Notes: generated from the sequence alone by a model not told the origin. A DNA stretch of 64,000 nucleotides from Paenibacillus sp. Soil766 (GCF_001428105.1 NZ_LMSJ01000001.1:248835-312834), one strand, 5' to 3'; positions 1 to 11,000 are shown, counted from the stretch's first letter. Made by a program: numbers and translations.

Positions 1-230
1 CCTGTTTCCGCCTCAAACTTCTTTGCGAGCTGCATTTCGGACTCCTTTATCCAGTCTTGGCTAGCCATGTATGTCAGTGTAACTTTTTCTTTTGGCATTT
101 CTGTTGATTTCGCACTATTGGTAGCACCGCTTGAAGCTGCTGGTGTTATGGTCTCCGCTTTACTTCCACATCCTGCTAACACAGACGCCATAATCCCAAT
201 CGACACAATCACCGTAAATGTTTTTTTCAT
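1..230 (-). CDS. ABC transporter substrate-binding lipoprotein, N-terminal part (cut by window edge)
   Basis: Only the first 76 codons are inside the window; the gene runs off the left edge. The product begins with a short lysine-rich n-region and a hydrophobic stretch ending in a lipobox, SVLAGC. A Ser/Ala/Thr-rich linker follows, then TLTYMASQDW and a helix rich in Glu and Lys, as in family 1 extracellular sugar-binding proteins. It should be a membrane-anchored lipoprotein that captures an oligosaccharide for an ABC importer encoded further left. The ATG at 230 is preceded by AAGGGGA, about 8 bases away. It diverges from the sensor kinase at 429, which probably controls it. A TATAAT box and a cre-like site lie just upstream. 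The substrate cannot be told from this fragment. Confidence 0.75.
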   Translation of the reverse strand, partial: MKKTFTVIVSIGIMASVLAGCGSKAETITPAASSGATNSAKSTEMPKEKVTLTYMASQDWIKESEMQLAKKFEAET

Positions 231-265
231 TGAACTCGGTTCCCCTTTTCACTTGTGGTTGGTAT

Positions 266-279
266 TGTTTACGCTTTCA
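266..279 (-). promoter_or_regulatory. cre-like CcpA operator
   Basis: Minus strand reads TGAAAGCGTAAACA. This fits the cre consensus TGWAARCGYTWNCW at 13 of 14 positions, with A instead of T at position 10. It touches the -10 box, where bound CcpA would block transcription start. That placement is typical of catabolite-repressed sugar transport genes. Confidence 0.5.
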
Positions 280-284
280 TTATA
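279..284 (-). promoter_or_regulatory. -10 box of the leftmost binding-protein gene
   Basis: A perfect TATAAT on the minus strand lies about 50 bases before the ATG at 230. I see no good -35 hexamer at 17 bases, so the promoter may need an activator, plausibly the response regulator encoded at 2230. It adjoins the cre-like site at 266-279. Confidence 0.45.
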
Positions 285-348
285 TATGCAATTCATTTCC
301 ACCTTCCATGGATTTACAATGCTTTATAACTGGACATTCTTTACCTCC

Positions 349-365
349 GTCAAATTTCTTTTGAC
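349..365. promoter_or_regulatory. Inverted repeat GTCAAA-n5-TTTGAC, possible operator
   Basis: A short dyad (GTCAAA at 349-354, TTTGAC at 360-365) lies in the divergent region between the binding-protein gene and the sensor-kinase gene. Its right arm overlaps a TTGACA hexamer at 361. It could be an operator or the -35 region for the kinase operon, but no convincing -10 lies at the correct distance. Confidence 0.25.
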
Positions 366-428
366 AATTCACTATAAACACCGCAAACTAAGCATACAAA
401 ATCTTATTCATGTATTCAGTAGGAGACT

Positions 429-2228
429 ATGGTCATTCACAAACGTACCATTCGATTCGTTCTTTTTCAGACCTATTCCTTAATCATCATAGTGGTATTA
501 TCGTTAGTGGTTGTACCTTTTTATATCTGGTCATCCGATTTACTTAAGAAAAAGGCTGTTGAATCTCTTGATAATCTCTCACAATCCATGCAGGACAAAT
601 TAGACCTAGAAATAAGAAGAATTGACTCTGTATCTTTAAATATTTTGTATTCCAATCTAGTGAAGGACAAATTCCTCAAATTTACTGGGGGATCTGGCGA
701 CTCAATCAATAACAATAAAGATCTAGCAGACATTTTAGTTGCAGCCAATGGACCTGCTCTCCCGGTTAATCAAATTAATTTATATGATTTAGGAGGAAAC
801 ATGTTTGGATCCGGCATCGACAACCGTAGAACGAAAGTAAACTTGCCTAATAAACTCTGGTATGAAGAGGTGCTCGCAAATACCAAGGGCAAATACATCA
901 CAATTCCGGAGAAGGATGATGAGCTTTCACTATTCCTGTCCTCCAAGGATGCGTATTCTATCTCATTGGTTCGGTTGTTTTTTGACGCTAATAATACCCC
1001 GGAAGGTATCGTAGAAGTCAAGCAAGATGCAGATAAATTATTCACCAACATTAATGATTACATGAAGCACAACTACGGGCAAAAGGTTATTGTATATACG
1101 GATACTGGGGACATTATTTATCCAACTAACCCCAAAGCTAAGGAACTAATTTCTTACTTTACCCTTCTGCAAACCAATTCCCATTCAGCTATGAGTAACA
1201 TCCGTAACCCTAATACAAATGAGAAAGAAATTTATAGTATCGCTCATTCCGAGTACACAGGTTGGAACATTGCTCTCCTAGTCTCCGAACAGCAATTATT
1301 AGGCCCCTTAAATGATTTTACCAAGAAAATCGCTATGGTTAGTATCGCCATTCTACTGCTTGCTATTTCGCTTTCTTACCTTGCAGCTAAACGAATCACA
1401 AAGCCCATAGCAAGAATGCATGCCACTATGAAATCCACCAATTTAGTAGGTATCACCTCACATACACATTTAGAACTAAATAGCGGTTTAAACGAGCTTG
1501 ATCGCTTGCAGTTCGCTTTTAACAAGATGAGCGAACGACTGAAAGAATCCATGGATCAATTGTTAATGTCTCAGTTACAGGAACTTCAAGCCAAAATGTT
1601 AGCGCTTCAATCGCAGATGAATCCTCATTTTTTATACAATACGTTAACTACGATTTCCATCATGGCCGAAGAGAATATGAACGAGCAAATAGTCATTATG
1701 ATTGAGAATTTATCCATGATGTTAAGATACATATCCGCTGATAATTCATCTCTTGTCCCTTTAGAAACTGAACTAGCCTATACCGAAAAGTATCTGGAAT
1801 GCATTAAAATCAGACATAAACAAAACGTTCTGTATACATTTGAAATGGCAGATAACATGAAAAATATTCCAGTTCCGAAATTGATCATTCAACCACTTGT
1901 TGAAAATTCACTGAAATACTCATCCAAACTGTTGCCTCCATGGACAATTAAGGTGAGAGGGTACCAGGAGAACGACCACTGGTTCGTAGAAGTTACCGAT
2001 AACGGACCTGGATTTGATCAGAGGGCCATCACTGAATTTACGAATAGGATTCAGGAAATCGAACAAACCGGGATCATTCCTGGATTGCAGCTTGATGGTA
2101 TGGGACTACTGAATATATATCTCAGGCTGAAAATTTCTTATAGGACAGATTTGTGTATGCAAACCGTTAACCTACCAGATGGCGGGGCGATGGTAAGAGT
2201 TGGAGGAATAATTGAAGGGGTGAGGTAA
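429..2228 (+). CDS. YesM-type sensor histidine kinase
   Basis: A 599-residue membrane sensor kinase. One transmembrane helix lies near residues 12-36 and a second near 298-320, enclosing an extracellular sensor region of about 260 residues. A HAMP-like linker follows, then the His_kinase module with QMNPHFLYNTL, phosphoacceptor His about residue 400. The ATPase domain shows QPLVENSLKYS (N box), DNGPGF and GMGLLN. This is the usual architecture of sugar-responsive kinases of the YesM class. The ATG at 429 has AGGAG only 3 bases upstream, a short spacing, but no better start exists. The partner regulator follows after 1 base if its CTG start is correct. Likely target: the divergent binding-protein gene at the left edge. 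Confidence 0.9.
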   Translation: MVIHKRTIRFVLFQTYSLIIIVVLSLVVVPFYIWSSDLLKKKAVESLDNLSQSMQDKLDLEIRRIDSVSLNILYSNLVKDKFLKFTGGSGDSINNNKDLADILVAANGPALPVNQINLYDLGGNMFGSGIDNRRTKVNLPNKLWYEEVLANTKGKYITIPEKDDELSLFLSSKDAYSISLVRLFFDANNTPEGIVEVKQDADKLFTNINDYMKHNYGQKVIVYTDTGDIIYPTNPKAKELISYFTLLQTNSHSAMSNIRNPNTNEKEIYSIAHSEYTGWNIALLVSEQQLLGPLNDFTKKIAMVSIAILLLAISLSYLAAKRITKPIARMHATMKSTNLVGITSHTHLELNSGLNELDRLQFAFNKMSERLKESMDQLLMSQLQELQAKMLALQSQMNPHFLYNTLTTISIMAEENMNEQIVIMIENLSMMLRYISADNSSLVPLETELAYTEKYLECIKIRHKQNVLYTFEMADNMKNIPVPKLIIQPLVENSLKYSSKLLPPWTIKVRGYQENDHWFVEVTDNGPGFDQRAITEFTNRIQEIEQTGIIPGLQLDGMGLLNIYLRLKISYRTDLCMQTVNLPDGGAMVRVGGIIEGVR

Positions 2229-2229
2229 C

Positions 2230-2994
2230 CTGGAGCATACAACACAAATTCGCGTGGTTGTTGTTGAAGATGAAGAATTAATATTGAATAATATCGTTAA
2301 GAAAATTCAATCCTTAGATGCTTCCTATGTCATCATTGGTACTGCTCAAGATGGCTTGTCTGCGCTAAAAGTTCTTGAAAGTAATGCTGTCGATGTTTTA
2401 TTTACAGATATCCAAATGCCTGCCATCGATGGATTAGAGTTGTTAAAGCAAGTGTCGCTTCAATTTCCCCACATAGAAAAGGTAATCATCAGTGGGTATA
2501 ACAATTTCGATTATGCTCGTCAAGCAATCAAATTCAACGTGAACGAATACTTATTAAAGCCAATCATCACCAGCGAATTAGAACAAGTCCTAATCAAGAT
2601 TAAGATGTCAATTGAAAACAAAAGGCAGTTACCTAAGTCACTGCCTTCTTCCGAGAAAACGATGCGTACACCTGAAGAAATCGTGCAGATGGTTCAACTA
2701 TATTTAAAAGAAAACTTTTATGAAGAAATTACACTGGAATCGATCTCCAGGCACTTTAATTTTCATCCTTCTTATCTTAGTAAAATTTTCATCAAACATT
2801 CGGGGGGACCGCCTTCCAAATACTTGACAACAGTGCGCATCAATCACGCCAAATATTTGCTTACAAAGGAAAAGAATCTCTCTATTAGAGAAATTTCTCA
2901 GCGTGTAGGCTACCCGGATCCTTATTATTTCAGTAGAATTTTCAAACAAGTTGCGGAAAGAACCCCTACGGAATATCGAAACTTGTATGAGTGA
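2230..2994 (+). CDS. Response regulator, receiver plus AraC-type HTH (YesN-like, short form)
   Basis: Cytoplasmic partner of the preceding kinase. The receiver domain has the acidic pair in VVVVEDEE, the phosphoacceptor Asp in FTDIQMP and Lys in LLKPI. A linker leads to a C-terminal AraC-type DNA-binding domain of about 100 residues, with YLSKIFIKHSG and a second helix pair ending FSRIFKQVAERTPTEYR. At about 250 residues it lacks the long middle domain of many YesN proteins. Start choice is unusual. AAGGGG at 2215-2220 fits a CTG at 2230 (9-base spacing), giving MEHTTQIRVVVVEDEE. The first standard start is GTG 2254, which lacks a good ribosome site and cuts into the first beta strand. Only 26 bases separate its stop from the converging GH95 gene, with no clear terminator between them. 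Confidence 0.85.
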   Translation: MEHTTQIRVVVVEDEELILNNIVKKIQSLDASYVIIGTAQDGLSALKVLESNAVDVLFTDIQMPAIDGLELLKQVSLQFPHIEKVIISGYNNFDYARQAIKFNVNEYLLKPIITSELEQVLIKIKMSIENKRQLPKSLPSSEKTMRTPEEIVQMVQLYLKENFYEEITLESISRHFNFHPSYLSKIFIKHSGGPPSKYLTTVRINHAKYLLTKEKNLSIREISQRVGYPDPYYFSRIFKQVAERTPTEYRNLYE

Positions 2995-3020
2995 TGTACG
3001 GCACGCATACCCCTTTTATC

Positions 3021-5390
3021 TCAAAATTTCGATATCACATAACGTTTACCGCTTTCAACATGGAACCAGATACAATCGTTCCCCCTATGAGAGTAAGTTA
3101 CATCTTCTCCATCAAGCGTTATACTGACCATCTGCTTGGCTAGCACTATGCATATCTGCTTAATTGAAGCTGTGATCTCCGCTTTCGTCAATGCGCCATG
3201 CTTCCATTCCAAATCAATTTCATAACCTCCTCTGCCTCGCAACCCCTTGATATACCCGTCTTTCCAGGCATCGGGCAACGCCGGCAGGAATTCCAAATAA
3301 TCCTGATGCGATTGCAGCAGCATCTCGGCAATTCCTGCTGTAGCTGCAAAGTTTCCATCAATTTGGAACGGAGGATGTGCGTCAAACAGATTGGCATAGA
3401 CACCGCCTCCTTGATTCATCGGCGCGTCCCCGTTTACAAGCGTTAACAAATTTGAGAGTAACCGCTCTGCGCGATTGCCGTCTTTGAATCTTGCCCATAA
3501 GCCGATTTTCCAGCCAAGGCTCCAGCCCGTTCCTCCGTCTCCTCTAATTTCAAGCGATGTTCTCGCAGCATGAAAGAGATCGGGAGCAGACTGCTCCGTA
3601 ATCAGCCGGCCCGGATAGATTCCTACAAGATGAGATACATGTCGATGATGGACATCCTCGTCTTCATAATCCTTAGACCATTCTTGCAGCCGGCCGTGCT
3701 TGCCGATTTGAAGCGGCACTAGCCTTTGCTTCGCCTTTGCAAGTATCTTCGCAAAACCTTCATCCATTTTCAGTTGTTTCGCTGCCTGAATACAATTGTC
3801 AAATAACTCACTTATCAAGGATATATCCATGGTTGACGCAGCGCTTACTGCATGCTCCTTGTCGCCAACCAGGAATTTATGCTCGGGAGAGGTCGAAGGC
3901 GAAGTAATGAAATACCCCTCTTGATCTTCAACGAGCCAATCCAAACAAAATAGCGCAGCTTCCTTCATAATGGGGTATGCCTGAACTCGTAAAAAAACGT
4001 CATTCCCACTGAAGGCATAATGTTCCCATAAATGCTGCGTTAACCAGACACCACCCATCGGCCAGTACGCCCAAACCGGGTCTCCATGGCCATAATCGCC
4101 AACCGGTGCCGTCTGGGCCCATAAATCAGAATTATGGTGTGCTACCCATCCTCTAGCACCATAATTCGTTTCAGCCGTCTTCTTGCCATTCAGTGCCAAC
4201 CTACCGATATAATCAAGGAGTGGTTCATGCAATTCCGCCATATTACAAGGCTCTGCAGGCCAATAGTTCATTTCTGCATTAATATTGAGCGTATAGTTGC
4301 TGCTCCATGGCGCCCGCATTGACTCATTCCATATCCCTTGAAGATTGGCAGGCTGTGTTCCCTGGCGTGAGCTTGCAATCATCAGGTACCTTCCATAATG
4401 GAACAGGAGTTCAACCAACCCCGGATCGCTGCTGCCATATTCAGCAATCCGCCGATCGGTCGGCATATGCGCGGGCGCTTTGCTTTCTCCTAGCGACAAG
4501 GCAACTCTGCCAAATAGCTGGCTATGATCGTCAAGATGGTGCTGAAGAATTTCTTGGTATCGTTTGGCGCGAACGGCATCAATCGCTTCAGCGGTTCTTT
4601 GCTTCGGATCACTTTCGCGGCAACTCGCGCCAATGTTTGGATCAAAGCTTGTCGCCGCATTGAAATATAAGGTCGCGCTGGTCGCTCCAATAACGTGCAG
4701 ACCGTTCGAATCGGCCTTCATCGCCCCGCTTTCATGCACCACAGCCAATCGGCCATGGAACTTCAATGATTGTGAGGTCTCTGGATCGCCGTAAATAATG
4801 GGATTATCCGTAAAGTAATAATTGGGCCATACTTGCTCAGGCGCTGTACCGGATATCATGCATTGATCGGCATCAACACATAATTCATAACGTAGAGGAC
4901 TGTCCAGCCAAGTACGAAAATTGAGCAAACTTTCCTTGCTCGACGTTAACCGTACAACAATGGTTTGATCCGGATAAGAGGCGAATATTTCTCTGGTGTA
5001 CTGAACGTCGCCAATGTTATACGTGACGGTCACAACGCCAGTTGATAAATCCAGTTTACGGCTATACTGGTGTTTCACATCGCCATGTGCCATTCGGATA
5101 TGCAAATCGCCGAATGGCAAATAGGATTGCGTATAGGGACCCATCATTTCCTTGCAGAGCCGATCCGCTTCCTCATACCGTTCTTCTGCGATTAACTCCC
5201 TCACCCTAGGTAAAACTTCTTTCGCTCCCGGATTATTCCAATCCTTAGGGTAACCTGACCAAAGCGTATCTTCATTTAAAGCGATGCGCTCTTTCTCAAC
5301 ACCGCCGAATACCATCGCGCCCAGTCGGCCGTTCCCAACAGGAAGCGCTTCTGTCCAGTAGACGGCGGGAGATTGAAATTGAATATTCAT
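3021..5390 (-). CDS. Alpha-L-fucosidase-type glycoside hydrolase, family GH95
   Basis: A 789-residue enzyme with no signal peptide, so probably cytoplasmic and acting on imported oligosaccharides. The N-terminal beta-sandwich opens with the family signature around [19 protein letters not shown] and LNEDTLWSG. The (alpha/alpha)6 barrel carries [13 protein letters not shown] (the paired Asn that activate water in characterised members), [10 protein letters not shown] (likely general-acid Glu) and [12 protein letters not shown] (likely base Asp). GH95 inverts alpha-1,2-fucosides; some members take alpha-L-galactosides, so pectin side chains are possible substrates. The longest frame starts at 5411, inside the Shine-Dalgarno GAGGGGG. 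ATG 5390, 12 bases after it, is the better start. Last gene of the minus-strand glycosidase series. Confidence 0.9.
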   Translation of the reverse strand: MNIQFQSPAVYWTEALPVGNGRLGAMVFGGVEKERIALNEDTLWSGYPKDWNNPGAKEVLPRVRELIAEERYEEADRLCKEMMGPYTQSYLPFGDLHIRMAHGDVKHQYSRKLDLSTGVVTVTYNIGDVQYTREIFASYPDQTIVVRLTSSKESLLNFRTWLDSPLRYELCVDADQCMISGTAPEQVWPNYYFTDNPIIYGDPETSQSLKFHGRLAVVHESGAMKADSNGLHVIGATSATLYFNAATSFDPNIGASCRESDPKQRTAEAIDAVRAKRYQEILQHHLDDHSQLFGRVALSLGESKAPAHMPTDRRIAEYGSSDPGLVELLFHYGRYLMIASSRQGTQPANLQGIWNESMRAPWSSNYTLNINAEMNYWPAEPCNMAELHEPLLDYIGRLALNGKKTAETNYGARGWVAHHNSDLWAQTAPVGDYGHGDPVWAYWPMGGVWLTQHLWEHYAFSGNDVFLRVQAYPIMKEAALFCLDWLVEDQEGYFITSPSTSPEHKFLVGDKEHAVSAASTMDISLISELFDNCIQAAKQLKMDEGFAKILAKAKQRLVPLQIGKHGRLQEWSKDYEDEDVHHRHVSHLVGIYPGRLITEQSAPDLFHAARTSLEIRGDGGTGWSLGWKIGLWARFKDGNRAERLLSNLLTLVNGDAPMNQGGGVYANLFDAHPPFQIDGNFAATAGIAEMLLQSHQDYLEFLPALPDAWKDGYIKGLRGRGGYEIDLEWKHGALTKAEITASIKQICIVLAKQMVSITLDGEDVTYSHRGNDCIWFHVESGKRYVISKF

Positions 5391-5468
5391 GATGATCTTA
5401 TGCCCCCTCATTCATTAATAGATTTACGGATGGTTGATTGAATTCGCTGCATGATGAGAGCAAGGCTA

Positions 5469-6383
5469 TCAATCTACTGCTCGAAGAAGTAATTCAAACT
5501 CCCGGTCACGATCACAGATCAGCACACCATTCACAACTTCCAGCTTAGCTGCCTGAATGGACGAGCGCCGCATTTCATAGCCCCCATCTTCATGATGTCC
5601 ATGAATACGGCCAGGATGAGTGAAATAAAAGATATACCCCTCTTCTCCTTGAACGACCACATCTGCGTGAAGGCCGATTGTCCCATCATCCTCACGCTTG
5701 CCGGGCTGGTCGAGAATGAGGCCGTTTCGTTCCCACGTCTCAAGATCATCGGAGCGGTACACACCCTGCCCTCGCCACTCGTCTACAATCATCCAATAAT
5801 AGCCGCCCAAGTTGAAAACGTTCGGTCCTTCGTGGCCTCTATCGGTTATCACTTGCCCAATAGGTTGCCAAGCATACAAATCTTTGCTGTCTGCAGCATA
5901 GGTATGATTGCCTTGCTTAAACCACATTCGAAACGTACCGTTCGGCAGACGATACACACAGGAATCAATCACGTTCTCCTCACTAATGCCAAGCGTGGAC
6001 TGAAACTTCCATTGAATAAAATCAGGGCTTGTATAATGCCTAATACGAGCCTTTCCCGTCCAATCTTCTGGTACGCCGTGAACATAAGTGACATACATAT
6101 GGTATAGCCCATCATGCCAAATGATTTCAGGTGCCCAAAACGTATTTCTGCCCCAACCTGTTTCCAAACCTTCCAAGGTTCCCCGGTATAACCAAGTTGT
6201 TCCGCAATCCGATGAGGAAGCAACGCCGAGATCAGTGCCATGCACCCATCCGTATTTCGGACCTTCCTGCGTTGCCCGACGGTTCGTGTAAATCATCCAC
6301 CATTCCTGAGCCTGCCGATTCCATATGACAACAGGATCTGCCGCTCCATCATAAATAGGATCCCTAAACAACGACGATTTCAT
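5469..6383 (-). CDS. Five-bladed beta-propeller glycoside hydrolase, GH43-like
   Basis: A 304-residue protein without a signal peptide. Repeated blade motifs (YHMYVTYV, FRMWFKQ, YYWMIVDE, YIFYFTHP) indicate a five-bladed propeller. Acidic residues sit where GH43-type enzymes keep theirs: Asp16 in GAADPV, Asp140 in NVIDSCVYR and Glu185 in GHEGPNVF. The enzyme probably removes arabinose, xylose or a related sugar from imported oligosaccharides; the specificity cannot be read. The longest frame begins at 6413 without a ribosome site and would overlap the upstream gene by 29 bases. ATG 6383 follows GGAGAAGAG and leaves 1 base between the genes, which suggests translational coupling with the GH43 gene before it. 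Confidence 0.75.
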   Translation of the reverse strand: MKSSLFRDPIYDGAADPVVIWNRQAQEWWMIYTNRRATQEGPKYGWVHGTDLGVASSSDCGTTWLYRGTLEGLETGWGRNTFWAPEIIWHDGLYHMYVTYVHGVPEDWTGKARIRHYTSPDFIQWKFQSTLGISEENVIDSCVYRLPNGTFRMWFKQGNHTYAADSKDLYAWQPIGQVITDRGHEGPNVFNLGGYYWMIVDEWRGQGVYRSDDLETWERNGLILDQPGKREDDGTIGLHADVVVQGEEGYIFYFTHPGRIHGHHEDGGYEMRRSSIQAAKLEVVNGVLICDRDREFELLLRAVD

Positions 6384-6384
6384 T

Positions 6385-7947
6385 TCATCTCTTCTCCACT
6401 CCCGCCACTTCATAGCAAAATTGATCTACATCAAGATAACCCTGTTCACTCTGGCAATTATAGCTATATAGTCCAATTCGATCTCCCCTGTAATGCCCCC
6501 ACCCCAACTGATAGGGGTCCCCAAAGCTCATGAATTGCTCCCCATCGACACTGAATTCAAACTGGTTGATTCCGTCGAGATTCCACACAGATCTTAACCG
6601 AAGAGTGTTGCCTGTTAATTCGGCGCCCCACGTAATGGTTCCTGAATCGTTAAACTTCAGAACCTTTGTACCATTCTGTTGTTGTACGCCAATTGTACAG
6701 TAGGTTTGCGCAAAATGGCAAAGGCCCGCTTCTTGTCCGTCTACCATGCCGCCAATCTCTATTTTTGCCGTAACCGTATTGTGAGCTGTTCGATACGCTC
6801 TTTGTGAAATGACGTTGCAGACAGTAAAAAAATTATCCTTCTCGATGGGTTGGCATGCGTATAGACGCAAATAGCCGGGCCGTTCCGCTAACGACCATTT
6901 GTCTTCTCGCGGCTGATGGTTCCATTCCCAATAAGGCTCAAGCATCGCCTGGTCAAAATCGTCCTTGCTGGCAAGAACCGTCACGGGATATCCGTTTATA
7001 GACTTATTGCCACCCCATACCATCTCTCCGATTCCATCGCCATCCGTATCGTCTCCAATAATTGGCCATCCGTGGGTCCAGGTTACAGGCAGCAAGTGAA
7101 GCGTTCTTCCTTCCCATCCCCCTATTCCTTGATGACTAATGAAATACCAATCCCCGTCAACGGTTTGGACAAGACCGCCTTGGTTCGGCTCCCGGTCTAC
7201 CTCCTTGCCGTGTGTATGGATAAGCTCCTTTTCCTCATAAGGCCCATAAATATGCTTTGCCCTTAACATCATAACGACTCTGACGTCAACGCCTTCTTCA
7301 TGGCGAACCTCGCTGTGAAAAAAATAGTAAACCCCATTTATTTTGTAGAGCTTATTGGCTTCGCTTCCCTTGTACTGATGAATAATCGTATCGGTGTCAT
7401 GCAACAGCTCTCTACCGTCTTCACTGAGTTTAAATAAGTGGATATGATAATTATCAGCAAAATTCGTGGCCACAAAGTAGCCCTGTCCGTCATCATCCCA
7501 AAACGGGCAGCCATCATCCCAGCCGCTAACCGCCCAAACATGATGCAGCGGCTCCCAAGGTCCAGTCGGGTCGACGGCCGTGCTCATAAACAATCCTTCA
7601 TCGGGCGTGAAGAAATAGACCCAGTATTTATTCTTGTGGAATCGGATCGCGCCTGCCCAGACTCCTCTGCCATAACGATTCATGCGATCATACTTATATT
7701 CCGGGCCGATGCTTGTCAAATCTTTCACAACGTGCCCGATCATTCTCCAATTCACAAGATCTTTGGAATGCAGTACCGCCATGCCTGGTGAGCAATGCAG
7801 CGTAGAGGAAATAGCGTAGTAATCATCTCCGACCCGAATGACATCCGGGTCGCTATAATCCCCTGGCAAGACTGGATTGACATAGGTGCCGTCTCCCTGA
7901 TCTCCCCAAGCTCCTTTCTTCGATAATAGATTGTAGTTTGCTTCCAT
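6385..7947 (-). CDS. GH43 beta-xylosidase/alpha-L-arabinofuranosidase with C-terminal beta-sandwich
   Basis: A 520-residue glycosidase. The N-terminal GH43 propeller (about 20-310) opens with NPVLPGDYSDPDVIRVGDDYY, general base Asp33. It continues with WDDGCPFWDDDGQGYF (pKa-modulating Asp) and YKGSEANKLYKING (general-acid Glu). Residues about 320-515 form the concanavalin-like C-terminal domain seen in bacterial beta-xylosidases, with WEWNHQPREDKWSL at its start. No signal peptide, so intracellular processing of imported oligosaccharides is likely. The start ATG has AAAGGA about 10 bases upstream. It sits between the secreted lyase and the smaller GH43-like enzyme, in the same orientation. 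Xylose versus arabinose specificity cannot be decided here. Confidence 0.9.
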   Translation of the reverse strand: MEANYNLLSKKGAWGDQGDGTYVNPVLPGDYSDPDVIRVGDDYYAISSTLHCSPGMAVLHSKDLVNWRMIGHVVKDLTSIGPEYKYDRMNRYGRGVWAGAIRFHKNKYWVYFFTPDEGLFMSTAVDPTGPWEPLHHVWAVSGWDDGCPFWDDDGQGYFVATNFADNYHIHLFKLSEDGRELLHDTDTIIHQYKGSEANKLYKINGVYYFFHSEVRHEEGVDVRVVMMLRAKHIYGPYEEKELIHTHGKEVDREPNQGGLVQTVDGDWYFISHQGIGGWEGRTLHLLPVTWTHGWPIIGDDTDGDGIGEMVWGGNKSINGYPVTVLASKDDFDQAMLEPYWEWNHQPREDKWSLAERPGYLRLYACQPIEKDNFFTVCNVISQRAYRTAHNTVTAKIEIGGMVDGQEAGLCHFAQTYCTIGVQQQNGTKVLKFNDSGTITWGAELTGNTLRLRSVWNLDGINQFEFSVDGEQFMSFGDPYQLGWGHYRGDRIGLYSYNCQSEQGYLDVDQFCYEVAGVEKR

Positions 7948-8023
7948 AGTAAAGTCATCCTTTCCATTATAATCTGCTTGTAAGCAAGCTCGATGATCAA
8001 ACTCATTCTGGACTTATGAATGA

Positions 8024-8074
8024 GGGCCGGTCATCAGAATTCGGTGTGATGCTCCCGTTCCCGATGACCAGCCC
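8024..8074 (-). terminator. Intercistronic hairpin
   Basis: GGGCCGGTCATC at 8024-8035 pairs with GATGACCAGCCC at 8063-8074 (one C/A mismatch, 27-base loop). A smaller CTCATTC/GAATGAG dyad lies beside it. There is no T-run in either direction, so it may be an mRNA-processing or attenuating hairpin between the giant lyase gene and the GH43 gene rather than a full terminator. Confidence 0.4.
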
Positions 8075-8097
8075 TGTTAGGGTCGACAAATCTTACA

Positions 8098-11000
8098 TCA
8101 CTTCAAAACATTGACAATCATCGTATTACTGGATGTGGCTCCCGCATAGTTGACGAGCTCAGCCTGATACGAATACGTACCTTTTTCCTTATTGGTTACA
8201 GCGGTCACAGCAGATTGGGCTGAAGGCGTATGATTCGTCAGCGCTTGTGTATAGATCAGAACGCCATTTTCATATAAATTATACGTCGCTCCATTGATTC
8301 CCCACCACAAGTTCATGTTGACATTGAAGTTTCCGTCACCATCCCAGTTATCGTTCGACAAAACAGGTTTGGAAGGCGTTGCTTGCGTTACGTTTACAAG
8401 CAGCGTATTGCTTGTAGTAGTACCGTATGCATTCGTAAGCTCTGCATAATAACGATAGGTACCATTCGGTTTATAAGTAATAGATGTTACGGTAGATTGG
8501 GCATTCGGCGTGTCGTCCGTAAGGGTCTTCGTTTCAATTAACACATCGTTCTCATAAAGCTTATAAATCCTGCCGTTTTCTCCGTACCACATATTCATTA
8601 GAATATTAAAATTACCATCCTGGAGGCCCGTATCCTGCCCATTGTCTTCAGTAAGGACGACGGCACCCGGCTTAGCCTTGCTTTTCGAAACGATGTTGTT
8701 CACCACGTAGCTGCTTACATTCGATTCATTGCCAACGAAGTCCTTGCTTCGAGCGTAGACAGTAACATTGTCGGAGACGGTAACAGGTGAGACATACGTT
8801 GTCCATGTGCCGCTATTCCCGATTTTGTATTCCTTGATCACCGCATTGTCCGGAAAGCTGATCGTCAAGGAAACATTGCCATTAGTCGGACTTGTGACGT
8901 CAGCTGTGAAGACTGCGTCCCCAAGGACAGTCTTGTAGATATTGCTGACTGTATAACTCGACTCGTCCGAGATATTTCCTTCAGCATCCGTACTTCTTGC
9001 ATACACCGTTGCGTTCTCGAAGAGTGTTACTGGCCCCGTATACGCTGTCCATACGCCGTTATCCCCTACTTTGTAATCCATCACAGCCGCCTCAAGCGGA
9101 TAGTTGATGGTCACATGAACATCTTGGTTGGTCGGCACTGTAATATCGGCATACAAACTGGCCACAGCAGGCGGAGTCGTATCGGCGATGTTTACAGTGA
9201 CCGTGTGCTGCTGCTCCACATTGCCTGCCCAGTCCACACTCCAATATACAATTGCATGCGCTCCGTAGGTAGTCAACGTAACCGTGTTTCCGGTTTGCTG
9301 CGCGCCTCCGTCCAATGTGTAGTAGGTTGCCGCAACGCCGGAACTATCATCATAGACACTAAGGGTTACCGTCGCATTATTCTTGACCGATCCCTTCGGT
9401 GCATTATCGGTTGTTACCGGAGGCGTCACGTCTGCCGGTTTCACTGCCCCGTGGAATCTCACTTCATTCATGTTTCCAAACCACGCGTTTGGGTTGACAA
9501 TTTTGATGTAACGGTACGGCACTTTACCGTTCACCGCCAAGGTTTGCCAATCCCGTGTAGATACCGCCGCTTTGGTGAGCGTTGTCCATGTTGTATTATC
9601 GTTGGAGCCTTGGATTACTGTACCATTAATTCTTGTATAATTTTGATCTTGTCTTGCTAGCAACTCTACACTCGTAAGCGCAGCTTGATTGCCAGCATTA
9701 AAGTCAAAGATGATGTAGCTTCCCGTTCCGGAATTGTTGCTTCCAATACGGAAATCGGAACCCGTGCTTGCATTGCTGTCAAACAAATAATTCACCTGCT
9801 GCAAGGTTTGGGCTGCAGTTCTTCCTGAAGTTGAATCAATTAAATTCGCGTTGCTAGTGATATTTGTAATCACATCCGTCTCATCAACCAGATACAGAGA
9901 AGAGTTGTCTGTTGTTTGAGTAGCCGGATACCCTGCCGTTCCGTCTTGTTTATTGTAAAGAATGGTGTATTTCACCGGCCCAGTTGCCACACCTTGATTC
10001 AAAGTCGCCGTAGCCGTCCAGTTGATATTGTCTGTGGAAGATACGGTTGCCTCTTGGTCTTGAATAGCGACTTTTACGTCTTTAATGAGCTCTTTGGCTA
10101 CAATTGCTAGTTTTACTGTGTTGCCGGGCACGATCCTACTCGCGATGCTTTGAGCCGAACTGATTGAAGCTGATTGGATTCTAATCAAATTTTCAACTTT
10201 TCCATGGAATCTCACCTCAGCCATATTGCCATACCACGCATTACCATTGTAAATACGGATATAACGATACGGGACATTGCCGCTGACCGGCAAGGTTTGC
10301 CAATTCGGTGTAGATACCGCTGCTGTAGTGAGAGTCGTCCAGGTCGAATTATCGTTGGAGCCTTGAACGACTGCCCCGCGAATTCTGTCATACAAAGCTC
10401 TTCCGAGCAATTCTACACTCGAAAGCGTAACTAGATTGCCTTCCTTAAAGTCAAAGGTGATATAGCTTCCGGATCCGGAGCCGTTCAACCGGAAGTCGGA
10501 ACCCGTACCTGCATTGTTGTCAAATAAATAATTCACTTGTGTTAATGTGTCTGCTGCTGTTCTTCCTGAACTTGAAGTTGAATCAATCAAATTTGTGATG
10601 CTGGTGATATTTTTAATTAAATCCGACTCGTCTACAAGGAACAGTGTGGAGTTATCTGTCGTAGTGTGAATAGGGAATCCGACCGCTCCATCTTGCTGGT
10701 TGTAAGTAATGGCGAAATTCACTGTGCCTGTTGCTGCGCCTTGATTCAAGGTCGCCTCAGCGATCCAGTTGATATTGTCCGTAGACGTAGCCGTCGCAGC
10801 CAGGCCTTGAATCATGACATTGACGTTATTAATCGCTTCTTTGGCTATGAAGGCTAATTTGACCGTGCTACCTGGAACAATTCTGTTGCTGAGGCTCTGA
10901 GCCGAACTGATCGAAGACGACGCGATCTTGCTCAGGGACTTCACAACGCCATGGAGTCTTACTTCCGCCATATTGCCGTACCACGTATTCGCATTGTAAA

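Noticed and set aside
67-483. 138-codon frame on the plus strand at the left edge
   Set aside because: It runs antisense through the signal peptide of the binding protein and then through the promoter region; no ribosome site and no protein-like composition.
3040-3056. cre-like TGAAAGCGGTAAAC near the end of the GH95 gene
   Set aside because: Two mismatches at conserved positions and inside the coding region at the 3' end.
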